Shown: positions 1 to 8,245 of the stretch, one piece after another
Position numbering within the stretch: the stretch's first letter is position 1
Layout: each line of letters starts with the position of its first letter
Source of the DNA: Mesorhizobium sp. LMG 17147
GTDB lineage: Bacteria; Pseudomonadota; Alphaproteobacteria; Rhizobiales; Rhizobiaceae
DNA: 43,545 nucleotides
Assembly: GCF_024297145.1 (NCBI RefSeq)
Contig: NZ_JANCTC010000029.1
Span: 1 to 43,545, forward strand
Reading direction: 5' to 3'
The notes under the pieces: generated by a model
What the model saw: the letters and a program-made list of their open reading frames with translations, nothing else
Told to the model about the DNA's origin: nothing
Databases searched by the model: none
Translations under genes and position numbers: made by a program

Positions 1-127
1 ACATAACTGAACAGTTCGCCAGACCGTTCGTCTCCGCCGCGCATGCCTCGCTCTCCGAATCTCTCCGAAGACACTGAATCACGCTCACAGCCTCGCTGCG
101 AGCCACTTTTTCAACAGCCTGCTAGAT

Positions 128-1795
128 CTATTGAACCGTGAGTTCGGCTCGCGCGCCGGCCCTGACCGTGACTGTGCCTTCCTTCGAGCTGTTGTCCGAT
201 TTCTCCGAAACCACCGCGTAGTCGCCGGCCGACAGGGTGGCTTCATATTTCTGGTCATAGGCGTAGCCGACCGACTTGCGGGTTCCGTCGATGTTCTTCC
301 TGGCCTCGAATATCTCGATCTTCGAGGCCCCTGGCGCGGTTATCGTCAGCATGCCGGCGTTCATCGCGATCTTCAGATCCTGATGGTCGCCAACCTTGAC
401 GCTGAACGGCTGCTCGGCAACCGCAAGGTCGACCGTCGCGACCAGCACATAATCGTCGGGCGCCAGATCGAACTTGCTGTCCGGACCGTAGGCATAAGTC
501 ACCTCCCGCCTGGTTCCGTCGACGCTCTTTTTCGCCTGGAGCACCTTGAAGCCGACGCCCGAACCCTCGGCCTTGTCGCCGCCGGCAGCATAATAGGCGT
601 TGGCGACGATACGCCCGACGCCGACGATGACGTCCTTGTCGATGACCCTGCCGGCGGCAAGCGGGATCGTCTCGGTAACCATGCCCTGGCCGATCGTGAC
701 GGTCACCTTCTGGTCGCCGGCCGGCAGCACGACTTTCGTGTCGCCGTAATAGGTCGGCGGGGTGTCGACGCCGGGATAGCCGACTACGACAGCCGCGCCG
801 CCGTCAACGTCCGCTCCTTCGCTTGGCCGCGGGTGGATGACCAGCGTGCCGGCATTCAGATTGAAGTGCGGCTTGGCGGCCTGGCCAGGCTCTATCTTGA
901 TCTTCTGTTCGGCCCTGGCCTCGCCGGCGCGTGCGACGACGATATAGTCGCCCGGCTCAAGATTGCCCTTGTAGGCGCCATATTCAGTGGTGACGGGATC
1001 GCCGCGCGTGCCGTCGGAATTTGCCTTGTAGATCTCCCAGGCATTGCCGTCGGTGACGGGATCGCCACCCTCGGCAAGCACGACGGTGGGCACGAAATTG
1101 GACTCCGCCGGCTGCGCGGGCGCCGGCTGGGGAGCAGGCTGCGGGGCGGGAGCCGGTTCAGGGGCGGGTGGCGGAGGCGCGACGGTCTCGACGAGAGCGT
1201 CCTGCAATGCGTTTTCATCCGACGCTTCGATATATTTGCCGCCGGTGTTTTCGGCGAGGCAAGCGACCTGCTTGCCCTCGGCCGCCGTCAGGCCGAAGCC
1301 GACGACATTGACGGTGAAGTCGACGCCGGCAGCCTCCAGTTCCTTGCCGAGCGCACAGGGGTCGCCGTTGCATGTCTCGATGCCATCGGTGATGAGAACG
1401 ACCGTCGCCTTGCCCTCGGTGTATTTCAACGCCTCCGCCGCTTGTTTGACGGCGGCGGTCAGCGGCGTCCTGCCCTGAAATTTCAGGCTGTCGGCCGCGG
1501 CTGAGATCGCACTGGCCGAGCCGGCCTGCGGTGGCACGATGAGTTCGATGTCGTCACAACTGGCCTTCTCGCGATGGCCATAGGCCATGAGGCCGATTTC
1601 CTCGTCGTCCGGGACCGATTGCAGTACGTTCCGCAGCGACTGACGGGCGATTTCGAGCTTGGGCTTGCCGTCGATCTGCGCCCACATCGAGCCGGAGGCA
1701 TCGAGAACGATAATGACGCGATCGGCGGCGAAGCCGAACCCCGTCATCCACAGCAGCAGGGTCGCCGCCGCGGCGCTCCGCACAAATCCCACCAT
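128..1795 (-). CDS. Exported von Willebrand factor A (vWA) domain protein with C-terminal repeats
   Basis: A 555-aa protein. I start it at the ATG at 1795 because a clear signal peptide follows at once (MVGFVRS, then a hydrophobic stretch ending GFGFA-A); the open frame continues upstream without signal character. Residues about 25-210 form a vWA domain with the MIDAS motif DASGS and the later LITDG strand, so it probably binds a divalent metal and a protein ligand in the periplasm or at the envelope. A Pro/Ala/Glu/Gln linker of about 25 residues follows. Beyond it a module recurs three times, near residues 250, 415 and 492, each with a D-G-T-R turn and then L-x-x-x-D-Y strands, which looks like a beta-sandwich. 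The target is unknown. It stands alone on the minus strand, 110 bp from the regulator gene. Confidence 0.85.
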   Translation of the reverse strand: MVGFVRSAAAATLLLWMTGFGFAADRVIIVLDASGSMWAQIDGKPKLEIARQSLRNVLQSVPDDEEIGLMAYGHREKASCDDIELIVPPQAGSASAISAAADSLKFQGRTPLTAAVKQAAEALKYTEGKATVVLITDGIETCNGDPCALGKELEAAGVDFTVNVVGFGLTAAEGKQVACLAENTGGKYIEASDENALQDALVETVAPPPPAPEPAPAPQPAPQPAPAQPAESNFVPTVVLAEGGDPVTDGNAWEIYKANSDGTRGDPVTTEYGAYKGNLEPGDYIVVARAGEARAEQKIKIEPGQAAKPHFNLNAGTLVIHPRPSEGADVDGGAAVVVGYPGVDTPPTYYGDTKVVLPAGDQKVTVTIGQGMVTETIPLAAGRVIDKDVIVGVGRIVANAYYAAGGDKAEGSGVGFKVLQAKKSVDGTRREVTYAYGPDSKFDLAPDDYVLVATVDLAVAEQPFSVKVGDHQDLKIAMNAGMLTITAPGASKIEIFEARKNIDGTRKSVGYAYDQKYEATLSAGDYAVVSEKSDNSSKEGTVTVRAGARAELTVQ

Positions 1796-1905
1796 CGAAT
1801 ATTCCCCATCAGTCGCCGCCGCTCGGCGCCGGAAAGCTATTTGACGCCGCGTCGCGACACAAGCCCGGCTGGAGCACGAAGCTGCGCCGCCGCTGTACAA
1901 AACCC

Positions 1906-2904
1906 TCAATAGGTCGTGCGCCGTTCCTCGGAAGGCGGCCGGCCGAATTGCAGCCGATAGCTCTGGGCAAAATAGGAATGCGAGGTGAAGCCGGTGGCGA
2001 TCGCCACGTCGAGGATCGGCATGTTGGTCTGGCGCAGCAGTTCGCGCGCCCGCTCGAGCCTAAGCCGCATATAGTAGCGCCCGGGCGTCACGCTGAGATG
2101 ACGCAGGAACAGGCGCTCGACCTGGCGCACCGACAGGCCCGCCGACTTGGCAAGCTGCACCGCCGACAGCGGCTCGTCGAGATGGTCGGCCATCAGCTCG
2201 ACGATGCGGCGGAGCTTCTCCGACTTGCCGGTCAGGTCGCGCTCCGGGCCGACGCGCTGGCGGTCACCGGCCGAGCGGATGCGCTCATGCTGGAACTGGT
2301 TGGCGACGCCATTGGCGAGGCTCGAGCCGAAATCACCGCGCACGATCTCCAGCATCAGGTCGATCGAGGTGGTGCCGCCGGCGCAAGTGTAGCGCTTGCG
2401 GTCGATCTCGAAGACGTTGCCGGTGCAGTTGATATCCGGGAAACGCTCGAGGAAACCGGCGCGGTTTTCCCAATGGATGGTGCAGCGATAGCCATCGAGC
2501 TGGCCTGCCTCGGCAAGCAGATAGGAGCCGACCGAAAGCGCGCCGAGCGCATTACCGCGCCGGCCCCAGCTGCGCAGCGCCGCCAGCACCTTGCTCTTGC
2601 CGGGAAATTCCGTCGTCAGCCCGACCGAGACGAACAGGATATCGACCGGCGGCAGATCGGCGACGGCGTAGTCGATCTTGAGCGGCAGGCCGTTGGACGC
2701 CATGACGGCATCGCCGTCGGCCGACACCGTCGTCCAGCCATAGAAATCGCGGCCGAGCAGCCGGTTCGCCGACCGGAACGTGTCGATTGCCGCGGCCAGC
2801 GAGAACATGGAGAACTTGTCGACCAGCAGAAACCCGAACTGCCGGCCGCCCTGAACGGGATCATTGGTGACCGGCCGTTCTAAGGGAACAGTGAGGTTCG
2901 GCAA
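1906..2904 (-). CDS. GlxA-family transcriptional regulator (DJ-1/PfpI-like domain plus AraC HTH)
   Basis: A 332-aa protein. The N-terminal 190 residues have the GlxA-type DJ-1/PfpI-like fold pattern (FGFLLVDKFSMFSLAAAID, then DILFVSVG and GALSVGSYLLAEAG). The last 100 residues are an AraC-type double helix-turn-helix (LSAVQLAKSAGLSVRQVERL, and FTSHSYFAQSYRLQFGRPPS). Such proteins activate catabolic operons, often for quaternary amines such as glycine betaine or carnitine; the ligand here is unknown. The start used is a TTG at 2904, because no ATG or GTG precedes the conserved N-terminal strand; this is the least certain point. It begins 16 bp after folD ends, so the two genes are probably co-transcribed. 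Confidence 0.86.
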   Translation of the reverse strand: MPNLTVPLERPVTNDPVQGGRQFGFLLVDKFSMFSLAAAIDTFRSANRLLGRDFYGWTTVSADGDAVMASNGLPLKIDYAVADLPPVDILFVSVGLTTEFPGKSKVLAALRSWGRRGNALGALSVGSYLLAEAGQLDGYRCTIHWENRAGFLERFPDINCTGNVFEIDRKRYTCAGGTTSIDLMLEIVRGDFGSSLANGVANQFQHERIRSAGDRQRVGPERDLTGKSEKLRRIVELMADHLDEPLSAVQLAKSAGLSVRQVERLFLRHLSVTPGRYYMRLRLERARELLRQTNMPILDVAIATGFTSHSYFAQSYRLQFGRPPSEERRTTY

Positions 2905-2920
2905 GGACGCTGCTTTCTGG

Positions 2921-3820
2921 TCAGAAGGAAGGCCGTTTCAACCCGGCCGCGAGATAGGCGGAAGCTAGCGTGTTGGCCATCAGCATGGCAATGGTCATCG
3001 GTCCGACGCCGCCAGGCACCGGCGTGATGGCGCCGGCCGCCGTCGCTGCTTCGGCAAAGGCGACATCGCCGACGAGGCGGGTCTTGCCTTCACCCTTCTC
3101 AGGTGCGGCGATGCGGTTGATGCCGACGTCGATGACGGTTGCGCCAGGCTTGACCCAGTCGCCGCGGACCATTTCGGGCCGGCCGACGGCTGCAACCAGA
3201 ATATCGGCGGTGCGGGCAAGCGCCGGCAGGTCCCTGGTGCGGCTGTGTGCGATGGTGACGGTGCAGTTGGCGGCAAGCAGAAGATTGGCCATCGGTTTGC
3301 CGACGATGTTCGAACGCCCGACGACGACCGCATTGAGGCCGGACAGGTCCTTGCCGCGCACCCGTTCGATCAGCAGCATCGAGCCGGCCGGCGTGCAAGG
3401 CACGAAGGCGGTCTCGAGCTCGCCGGTGCCGAGCTTGCCGACATTGATGAAGTGGAAGCCGTCGACATCCTTCTCCGGCGCTATGGTCTGGATGATCTTG
3501 CCGGCGTCGATATGGCCGGGAAGCGGAAGCTGCACAAGGATGCCGTTGATGGCCGGATCGGCATTGAGCTGGCCGATGATCTTCAAAAGGTCCGGCTCGG
3601 AGGTTTCGGCCGGCAGCGTGTGCTGAACCGAATGGAAGCCGCATTCCTTGGCGGTACGGGATTTGGAGGCGACATAGACCTGGCTCGCCGGATCCTCGCC
3701 GACGATGACCACCGCGAGACCGGGCTGCTGCCCACGTTTTTCCGCTAGTTCGGCGGTCAGTGTCTTGACCCGCCGCACCACGTCTTCGGCGACGCGTTTT
3801 CCTTCAATCAACTCAGCCAT
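2921..3820 (-). CDS. folD: Bifunctional methylenetetrahydrofolate dehydrogenase / methenyltetrahydrofolate cyclohydrolase FolD
   Basis: FolD interconverts 5,10-methylene-THF and 10-formyl-THF with NADP, linking one-carbon units to purine and formyl-Met-tRNA synthesis in the cytosol. The 299-aa length is normal for the family. Visible signatures are VASKSRTAKECG (the catalytic Lys region), NGILVQLPLPGHID, the Rossmann segment VVVGRSNIVGKPMANLL and the C-terminal TPVPGGVGPMTIAML. It is the first gene of a probable two-gene unit with the GlxA-type regulator, 16 bp downstream. GlxA-type regulators often control methyl-group catabolism, so the pairing may tie folate chemistry to methylated-amine breakdown; that is inference. 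Confidence 0.97.
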   Translation of the reverse strand: MAELIEGKRVAEDVVRRVKTLTAELAEKRGQQPGLAVVIVGEDPASQVYVASKSRTAKECGFHSVQHTLPAETSEPDLLKIIGQLNADPAINGILVQLPLPGHIDAGKIIQTIAPEKDVDGFHFINVGKLGTGELETAFVPCTPAGSMLLIERVRGKDLSGLNAVVVGRSNIVGKPMANLLLAANCTVTIAHSRTRDLPALARTADILVAAVGRPEMVRGDWVKPGATVIDVGINRIAAPEKGEGKTRLVGDVAFAEAATAAGAITPVPGGVGPMTIAMLMANTLASAYLAAGLKRPSF

Positions 3821-3870
3821 GAACCACCCTCGACGCCTATTGCTAAGCCTGCCGCATCCATGCGGCGTGC

Positions 3871-3930
3871 TCCAGATATGTCTTTATGCAGGTCGTTGCC
3901 CAGAACCATGCGCGGGCGGGCGGACATGCA
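3871..3930. repeat. Degenerate copy of a rhizobial intergenic repeat
   Basis: The segment from GTCTTTATGCAGGTCGTTG to CGGACATGCAG resembles the better preserved copy at 7881-7945: a CATGTCG-TTGTCCC-AAACC half, then a GGGC-ACATGCA half. The two halves form an imperfect palindrome. It lies in the roughly 200-bp gap upstream of folD. The family identity comes from remembered rhizobial intergenic sequence, not a search. Confidence 0.5.
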
Positions 3931-4021
3931 GCGCGGCATTTTCACGAAAATCGAGCCGGGCAATCCCGTCAATGCGCCGTCCCATGCCGTTAACTCGAAA
4001 CCGGCATGTTTTATTCGACGC

Positions 4022-4759
4022 TCAGAAATAGCGGCGATGCGTGCGGTTTTCGGTGAGCTCGCGAACCGCCTCGCGGAATTCGCGCAGGCTGGCGCGGATT
4101 TCCTCGATCTGGCTTTGCTGATCGGCGGCTTCCGGGGCCTGAATTGCGTCCCTCGACCAGGCCTGAGTATGGGCCGAATGCGGCGGCGTGGGTTGCTGCG
4201 GATACGATGCCCGACCGGCATAGAGCGGCTGCGGGTAGAAGGCAGGCGACATGGCTGCGCTTGAGTTTGTCGCGGTGGAAGTTTCACCGGATACCCTCTC
4301 CGCCGGCGCTCTGCCGGGCATGAGCCGGCCCAGCGCGGACAACACGGCACCGATCGGACCAGGACGTTTGGTGCGCGCGACCTCGACCGGCAGAGCGGGA
4401 GGCGGCGCTGCCGGGTATGCGGCGCGATCGGCGGAGCCGGCATCGGAGCCGCCAAGGGAGCCAGCGGGGTCGAAAAACCGATCGGCAACTGTAGCCTCTT
4501 CCATCCGCATGGTGCCGGCCTTTGGCTCATCAGGATGGGGCTGGCTTATGCCGGCAGCTGCCAACAGGATCCGGCTGGCACGCGCTTCGCGGCGCGAGCG
4601 GACCAGACGATGGCGTGTGGCGGCATCCTCGCGCCATGACGGGACTGTACGGTCCTCCAGGGAAACCAGCGCTGCTTCGTCTTCGTCGCGCGCTGCCTCG
4701 ACGAACGACAGCAGGGACTGCTCGTTCCTCCAGTGTTCACGATTATTCCTATAAGCCAT
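4022..4759 (-). CDS. Hypothetical protein, low-complexity, probably cytoplasmic
   Basis: A 245-aa protein with no recognised domain. The ATG at 4759 is preferred over an in-frame GTG at 4804 because a purine-rich GGGGAAG stretch precedes it. The N-terminal third is charged and helical (NNREHWRNEQ and following, many Arg/Glu). The middle is rich in Pro, Ala and Ser and probably disordered. The last 35 residues are predicted helix (SQIEEIRASLREFREAVREL) and could form a coiled coil. There is no signal peptide or membrane segment. It is divergent from proC with about 220 bp between them. I do not recognise the family. Confidence 0.7.
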   Translation of the reverse strand: MAYRNNREHWRNEQSLLSFVEAARDEDEAALVSLEDRTVPSWREDAATRHRLVRSRREARASRILLAAAGISQPHPDEPKAGTMRMEEATVADRFFDPAGSLGGSDAGSADRAAYPAAPPPALPVEVARTKRPGPIGAVLSALGRLMPGRAPAERVSGETSTATNSSAAMSPAFYPQPLYAGRASYPQQPTPPHSAHTQAWSRDAIQAPEAADQQSQIEEIRASLREFREAVRELTENRTHRRYF

Positions 4760-4983
4760 GGTTTCTGGAGCTTCCCCCTCGGGCCGGGACGTCGCGACCG
4801 CCACTGGTTAAGCGATGCTAAACAGGCATAGAAAATAAAAGGTTAATGTAATCGCCGCGCGCCTGCGCGACTACATGCGCATCCAACCGCACGGTCCGGG
4901 TTTCCGCCTGATCACAGTCCCAACGGGGCTTCCCCGCCCTGCCGCGAACGGCTATGGGAAGCCATCTCTATGGGAGGCTTTCG

Positions 4984-5799
4984 ATGACGATCAGGCTTGT
5001 TCTCGCCGGTTGCGGCAATATGGGCTCCGCCATGCTTTCGGGCTGGTTGAAAGCCGGCAAGCTCGCTCCGGCTGCGGTGTTCGTGGTCGAGCCCAATGCC
5101 GAGTTGCGCAAGCGTGCCGAAGCACTGGGCTGCTCTGCTGCCGCGGACGCCGGCGCCATCCCGGCGGACGCCGTGCCGACCCTCGTCGTCATAGCGGTCA
5201 AGCCGCAGGTGATCCGCGACGTCACCGCTGGCTACGTCCGCTTCAACGATGGCCGAACCACTTTCCTCAGCATCGCCGCCGGGACGCCGGTCGCTACGTT
5301 CGAAGGCATTCTCGGCGATCGCGCGCCAATCCTGCGCTGCATGCCCAATACGCCGGCGGCGATCGGCAAGGGCATGATGGTGGTGTTTTCCAACAGGCTG
5401 GTTTCCGAAGACACCAAACGCCTTGTCGCCGACCTGCTTTCGGCAAACGGGCAAGTGGCCGATATCGGCGACGAGGGCCTGATGGACGCGGTGACGGCGG
5501 TCTCCGGGTCGGGGCCGGCGTATATCTTCCACTTCATCGAAGCGCTGACCGTGGCCGCCGAGAAGGCCGGCCTGCCTGGCGAGGTCGCGAAGCTGCTGGC
5601 CATGCAAACGGTCTACGGCGCCGCCTCGCTTGCCGCCGAAAGCGGCGAGGAGCCCGGCGTGCTTAGACAACAGGTGACCAGCCCCAACGGCACCACGGCT
5701 GCCGCGCTTGCCGTGATGATGGGCGAGGACCGTCTGACGCGCCTGCTCACCGAGGCGGTGGAAGCGGCACGGCGGCGGTCGATCGAGCTGGGGAAGTAA
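4984..5799 (+). CDS. proC: Pyrroline-5-carboxylate reductase
   Basis: ProC makes the last step of proline synthesis, reducing 1-pyrroline-5-carboxylate with NAD(P)H in the cytosol. The 271-aa product starts at the ATG at 4984, with GGGAGG at 4972-4977 as ribosome site; the open frame runs 30 nt further upstream. Seen are the N-terminal Rossmann loop AGCGNMGSAML, the NTPAAIGKGM segment and the family signature ALTVAAEKAGLPGEVAK leading to LRQQVTSPNGTTAAAL. It is monocistronic as far as the window shows, converging on vapC with a 14-bp gap. Confidence 0.96.
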   Translation: MTIRLVLAGCGNMGSAMLSGWLKAGKLAPAAVFVVEPNAELRKRAEALGCSAAADAGAIPADAVPTLVVIAVKPQVIRDVTAGYVRFNDGRTTFLSIAAGTPVATFEGILGDRAPILRCMPNTPAAIGKGMMVVFSNRLVSEDTKRLVADLLSANGQVADIGDEGLMDAVTAVSGSGPAYIFHFIEALTVAAEKAGLPGEVAKLLAMQTVYGAASLAAESGEEPGVLRQQVTSPNGTTAAALAVMMGEDRLTRLLTEAVEAARRRSIELGK

Positions 5800-5813
5800 C
5801 AGCCGATTGCGGA

Positions 5814-6206
5814 TTACGCGAGATCGGTATGCGAAAAGTCGTTGCCCTTGGAGAGCAGTGCGGAGCCATGACTTTTTGCGCAAGCATAAGAAAGGCAGTC
5901 GGCTAAGTTGAGCTGGGCGGGATGTCCGCGCCCCTTTCCGTAATCTGAAAATGCATGGATTGCGAGCTTGGCATCGCTGGCGTCGATAGGCACAATTTCG
6001 ATTTCAGCCTCGCGAAGAAACGCCTCTATCGCATCTCCGGCGACAACCGTCGGCACGGCAAGCATCGTCGAAAGCCGCATCGCCGCTTCAAGCACCACCA
6101 GCGCCGAAGTTATTCTTGCGGGCGCTGCCTCGATGCGGTTGCTCCACTCGCCGGCATCCTCTTCGCCTGAAAGAATCGCGACAACCACGGAGGTGTCGAC
6201 GAACAT
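5814..6206 (-). CDS. vapC: VapC-type PIN-domain ribonuclease toxin
   Basis: A 130-aa PIN-domain protein. VapC toxins are Mg-dependent endoribonucleases that cut tRNA or rRNA when freed from their antitoxin. The acidic positions expected for PIN are visible: Asp4 in MFVDTS, Glu in VVLEAAMRL, Asp in LNLADCLSYA and the late KGNDF. The start is the ATG at 6206, which shares one nucleotide with the stop of the antitoxin gene (TGATG), so translation is coupled. An ATG 15 nt upstream would overlap vapB more and is less likely. The RNA target cannot be read from sequence. Confidence 0.9.
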   Translation of the reverse strand: MFVDTSVVVAILSGEEDAGEWSNRIEAAPARITSALVVLEAAMRLSTMLAVPTVVAGDAIEAFLREAEIEIVPIDASDAKLAIHAFSDYGKGRGHPAQLNLADCLSYACAKSHGSALLSKGNDFSHTDLA

Positions 6207-6448
6207 CAGGAATGGCCCCACATCTCATCGATCTCATCCTTCGTCATAGCCCGACCATCTTGGCCTGCCTTGGCCTTGAAGTCGTTGGCAATGGCAGCAA
6301 GCCGCTCGGCCAAGGGAATGCGTCCGCTCTCCCGCTTCAACTCGGATTCAAGCGCTTCGATGACCGCTTCCGTCATAGAAATCTTGCGTTTGGCAGCAAG
6401 CTCTCGCGCCAGTTCGCGTGCGCGCGGATCCCTGATCTGAAGATTCAT
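6206..6448 (-). CDS. vapB: VapB-type antitoxin
   Basis: An 80-aa partner of vapC. It starts at the ATG at 6448, with a GGAGG-containing ribosome site 7-11 nt upstream; the frame is open further upstream but has no equally good site. The N-terminus (MNLQIRDPRARELARELAA) followed by KISMTEAVIEALE is the ribbon-helix-helix-like pattern of the Rv0623-type VapB family, which binds its own promoter. The C-terminal part (MTKDEIDEMWGHS) should be the toxin-binding tail. It precedes and overlaps vapC by one nucleotide, the usual order, and probably autoregulates the pair. Confidence 0.88.
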   Translation of the reverse strand: MNLQIRDPRARELARELAAKRKISMTEAVIEALESELKRESGRIPLAERLAAIANDFKAKAGQDGRAMTKDEIDEMWGHS

Positions 6449-6550
6449 GTAATCGCCTCCGCCTTCATCGTCACTACAATATAGAGAATTCGTCATGACA
6501 ACGCCAGTGCTCGGCCGGAGACCATTGCGACGGCTCACCGGTCGAGAGCC

Positions 6551-7864
6551 TTACGCCCCATACAGCATCTCGTCCTGCAGCCGGCGCAAGGCGAACAGCC
6601 TGGTCGTCGGGTCGGGCGCGGCATTGTCGGCGGAGAGCAATTCGCCTTTCCGCACCTGTTTCAGCACCTTGCCGCCTTCGAGCAGGCCGACGGGCACGGC
6701 GCGATGGGCGCGGGCTTCTTCGACGGTCATGGTCCAGGAGCGGTAGCAGGTCTCGCCGATCGCATCGAACGTCTCGCCCGTCGCCAGATCGCGCTTGGCC
6801 ACGGCGCAGACCTCGGCCACCGGCCGTGGCAGCGGCACCATGTCGGGCTTGCCATAAAGCGCGATGCGAGCAGCCGTCAGCGGCACTTCCAGCGAGGTCA
6901 GATGGTAGGGCCTGAAGAAGCTGTAATAGGGGCCGTGGCCGATATGCAGATCGTCCATGCGCTCTATAATGCGCGGATGCGTCGCCTCGACGATTACGAA
7001 GACGCCGGGCGCCACGCCCTTGCCGACGGTGTAGTCGACGACGCCCTTCTTCGACAGGATGCCGCCCTGCTCGCGCGGGATCAGCACCTTGACCAGCTCG
7101 TCGCGATCGGCCTTGGGGCCGTGCATGCCGGGAACGTCGGGCACCAGCCCGGTGGCGTTGGCAATGGCGCACATCTCAACCATGGTTTTCGAGCCGTCGA
7201 CGAACTCGACCAGCATGCGCGGATTCATGTTGCGGCGTAGCGCTTCCTCGCGATAGTCGTCGGGAACGGCGTCGTGGTTGAGCGGGTTGTTCTTGCCCTT
7301 GCCGGCGGAGACGATGGTGTAGCCGAGCGCCGAGGCGAACTCGATCAGCTCCATGCAGCTCGACGGCTCGTCGCCGGCGCCGACCGAATAGACGACGCCG
7401 AGCCGGTCGGCCTGCTGCTTCAGATAGCAGCCAATAGTGACGTCGGCCTCGACATTCATCATCACCAGATGCTTGCCGTGCTGCATCGCCATTAGGTCGA
7501 AATCGGCGGCGACGCCGGGCTTGCCGGTAGCATCGATGACGACATCGATAAGCGGATTGGTGACCAGCATTTCGTTCGCGGTGATGGCGATCTTGCCGCT
7601 TTCGATCACCTGGCTGAGCTTCGACGGCGTATCGGCCTCCCGTGCCATCGCCTCGTCGCCATAGGCGATGCGGATGGCATCACGCGCCGTATGCGGGCGG
7701 CGCGTCGAGATCGCGCAAACCGAAATGCCCGGCATCAGCATGCCTTGCGTCACCAGGTCGGTTCCCATCTCGCCGGAACCGATGACGCCGATGCGCACCG
7801 GGCGGCCTTGTGCGGCGCGCTTGGCAAGATCGCGGGCAAGCCCGGTCAAGGCGACATTGGTCAT
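6551..7864 (-). CDS. NAD(P)-dependent oxidoreductase, homoserine-dehydrogenase-like, with SAF domain
   Basis: A 437-aa cytosolic enzyme. Residues about 22-160 form a Rossmann fold (RIGVIGSGEMGTDLV, then DVVIDATGKPGVAADFDLMA). A central substrate domain follows (SVGAGDEPSSCMELIEFASA). Near residues 355-437 is an SAF-type segment (AVAKRDLATGETFDAIG) of the kind found in sialic-acid synthase, UxaA and flagellar FlgA proteins. Related enzymes often sit in rhizobial sugar-acid or polyol pathways, but no pathway partner is adjacent here, so the substrate is unknown. It is monocistronic, with a 381-bp gene-free gap upstream holding a repeat. Confidence 0.82.
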   Translation of the reverse strand: MTNVALTGLARDLAKRAAQGRPVRIGVIGSGEMGTDLVTQGMLMPGISVCAISTRRPHTARDAIRIAYGDEAMAREADTPSKLSQVIESGKIAITANEMLVTNPLIDVVIDATGKPGVAADFDLMAMQHGKHLVMMNVEADVTIGCYLKQQADRLGVVYSVGAGDEPSSCMELIEFASALGYTIVSAGKGKNNPLNHDAVPDDYREEALRRNMNPRMLVEFVDGSKTMVEMCAIANATGLVPDVPGMHGPKADRDELVKVLIPREQGGILSKKGVVDYTVGKGVAPGVFVIVEATHPRIIERMDDLHIGHGPYYSFFRPYHLTSLEVPLTAARIALYGKPDMVPLPRPVAEVCAVAKRDLATGETFDAIGETCYRSWTMTVEEARAHRAVPVGLLEGGKVLKQVRKGELLSADNAAPDPTTRLFALRRLQDEMLYGA

Positions 7865-7880
7865 GCGAGAGCGTCCACTG

Positions 7881-7945
7881 CTTTAAGTCTTTGTTTTGTG
7901 CATGTCGCTGTCCCAAAACCGCGGCACACTTGGGCAACATGCATC
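7881..7945. repeat. Rhizobial palindromic intergenic repeat
   Basis: The stretch from TTTAAGTCTTTGTTTTGTGC to GGGCAACATGCA has two halves that are near reverse complements: CATGTCGCTGTCCCAAAACC and the later TTGGGCAACATGCA. A degenerate copy lies at 3871-3930. The rest of the 7865-8245 gap shows no gene on either strand; its distal part should carry the promoter of the tadG-like gene. Confidence 0.6.
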
Positions 7946-8245
7946 AAGACGCGGGAATAGCAGGGAACGGTAACGATTTGCCAACGAAACCGGTCGCCGG
8001 CGGTGTTTTCTTGCGCTTGGCCCCAAAATCGGATTGGTTTCTGTGAAGACAATGCACCCGGCCAAAGTGTTACCGACGGTCCTGTGGGCCCAACGTCCGC
8101 GTTCTCAGATCTTAGAAAATGCCTCTCAGGGCACAACCGGCGAACGGGTGCAGCAGAACCGCTAAGCGCCGTTTGAATGGATCACAGCCAAGAAATGGAC
8201 GGAAATTCTTAGTCATTCCTTTATGCATCCCGGCTTAAATGAGGA

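Noticed and set aside
3808..4530. 240-aa minus-strand frame overlapping the hypothetical gene at 4022
   Set aside because: Its text is Arg/Pro/Ser-rich shadow, and its end runs through an intergenic repeat; the frame from 4759 is better supported.
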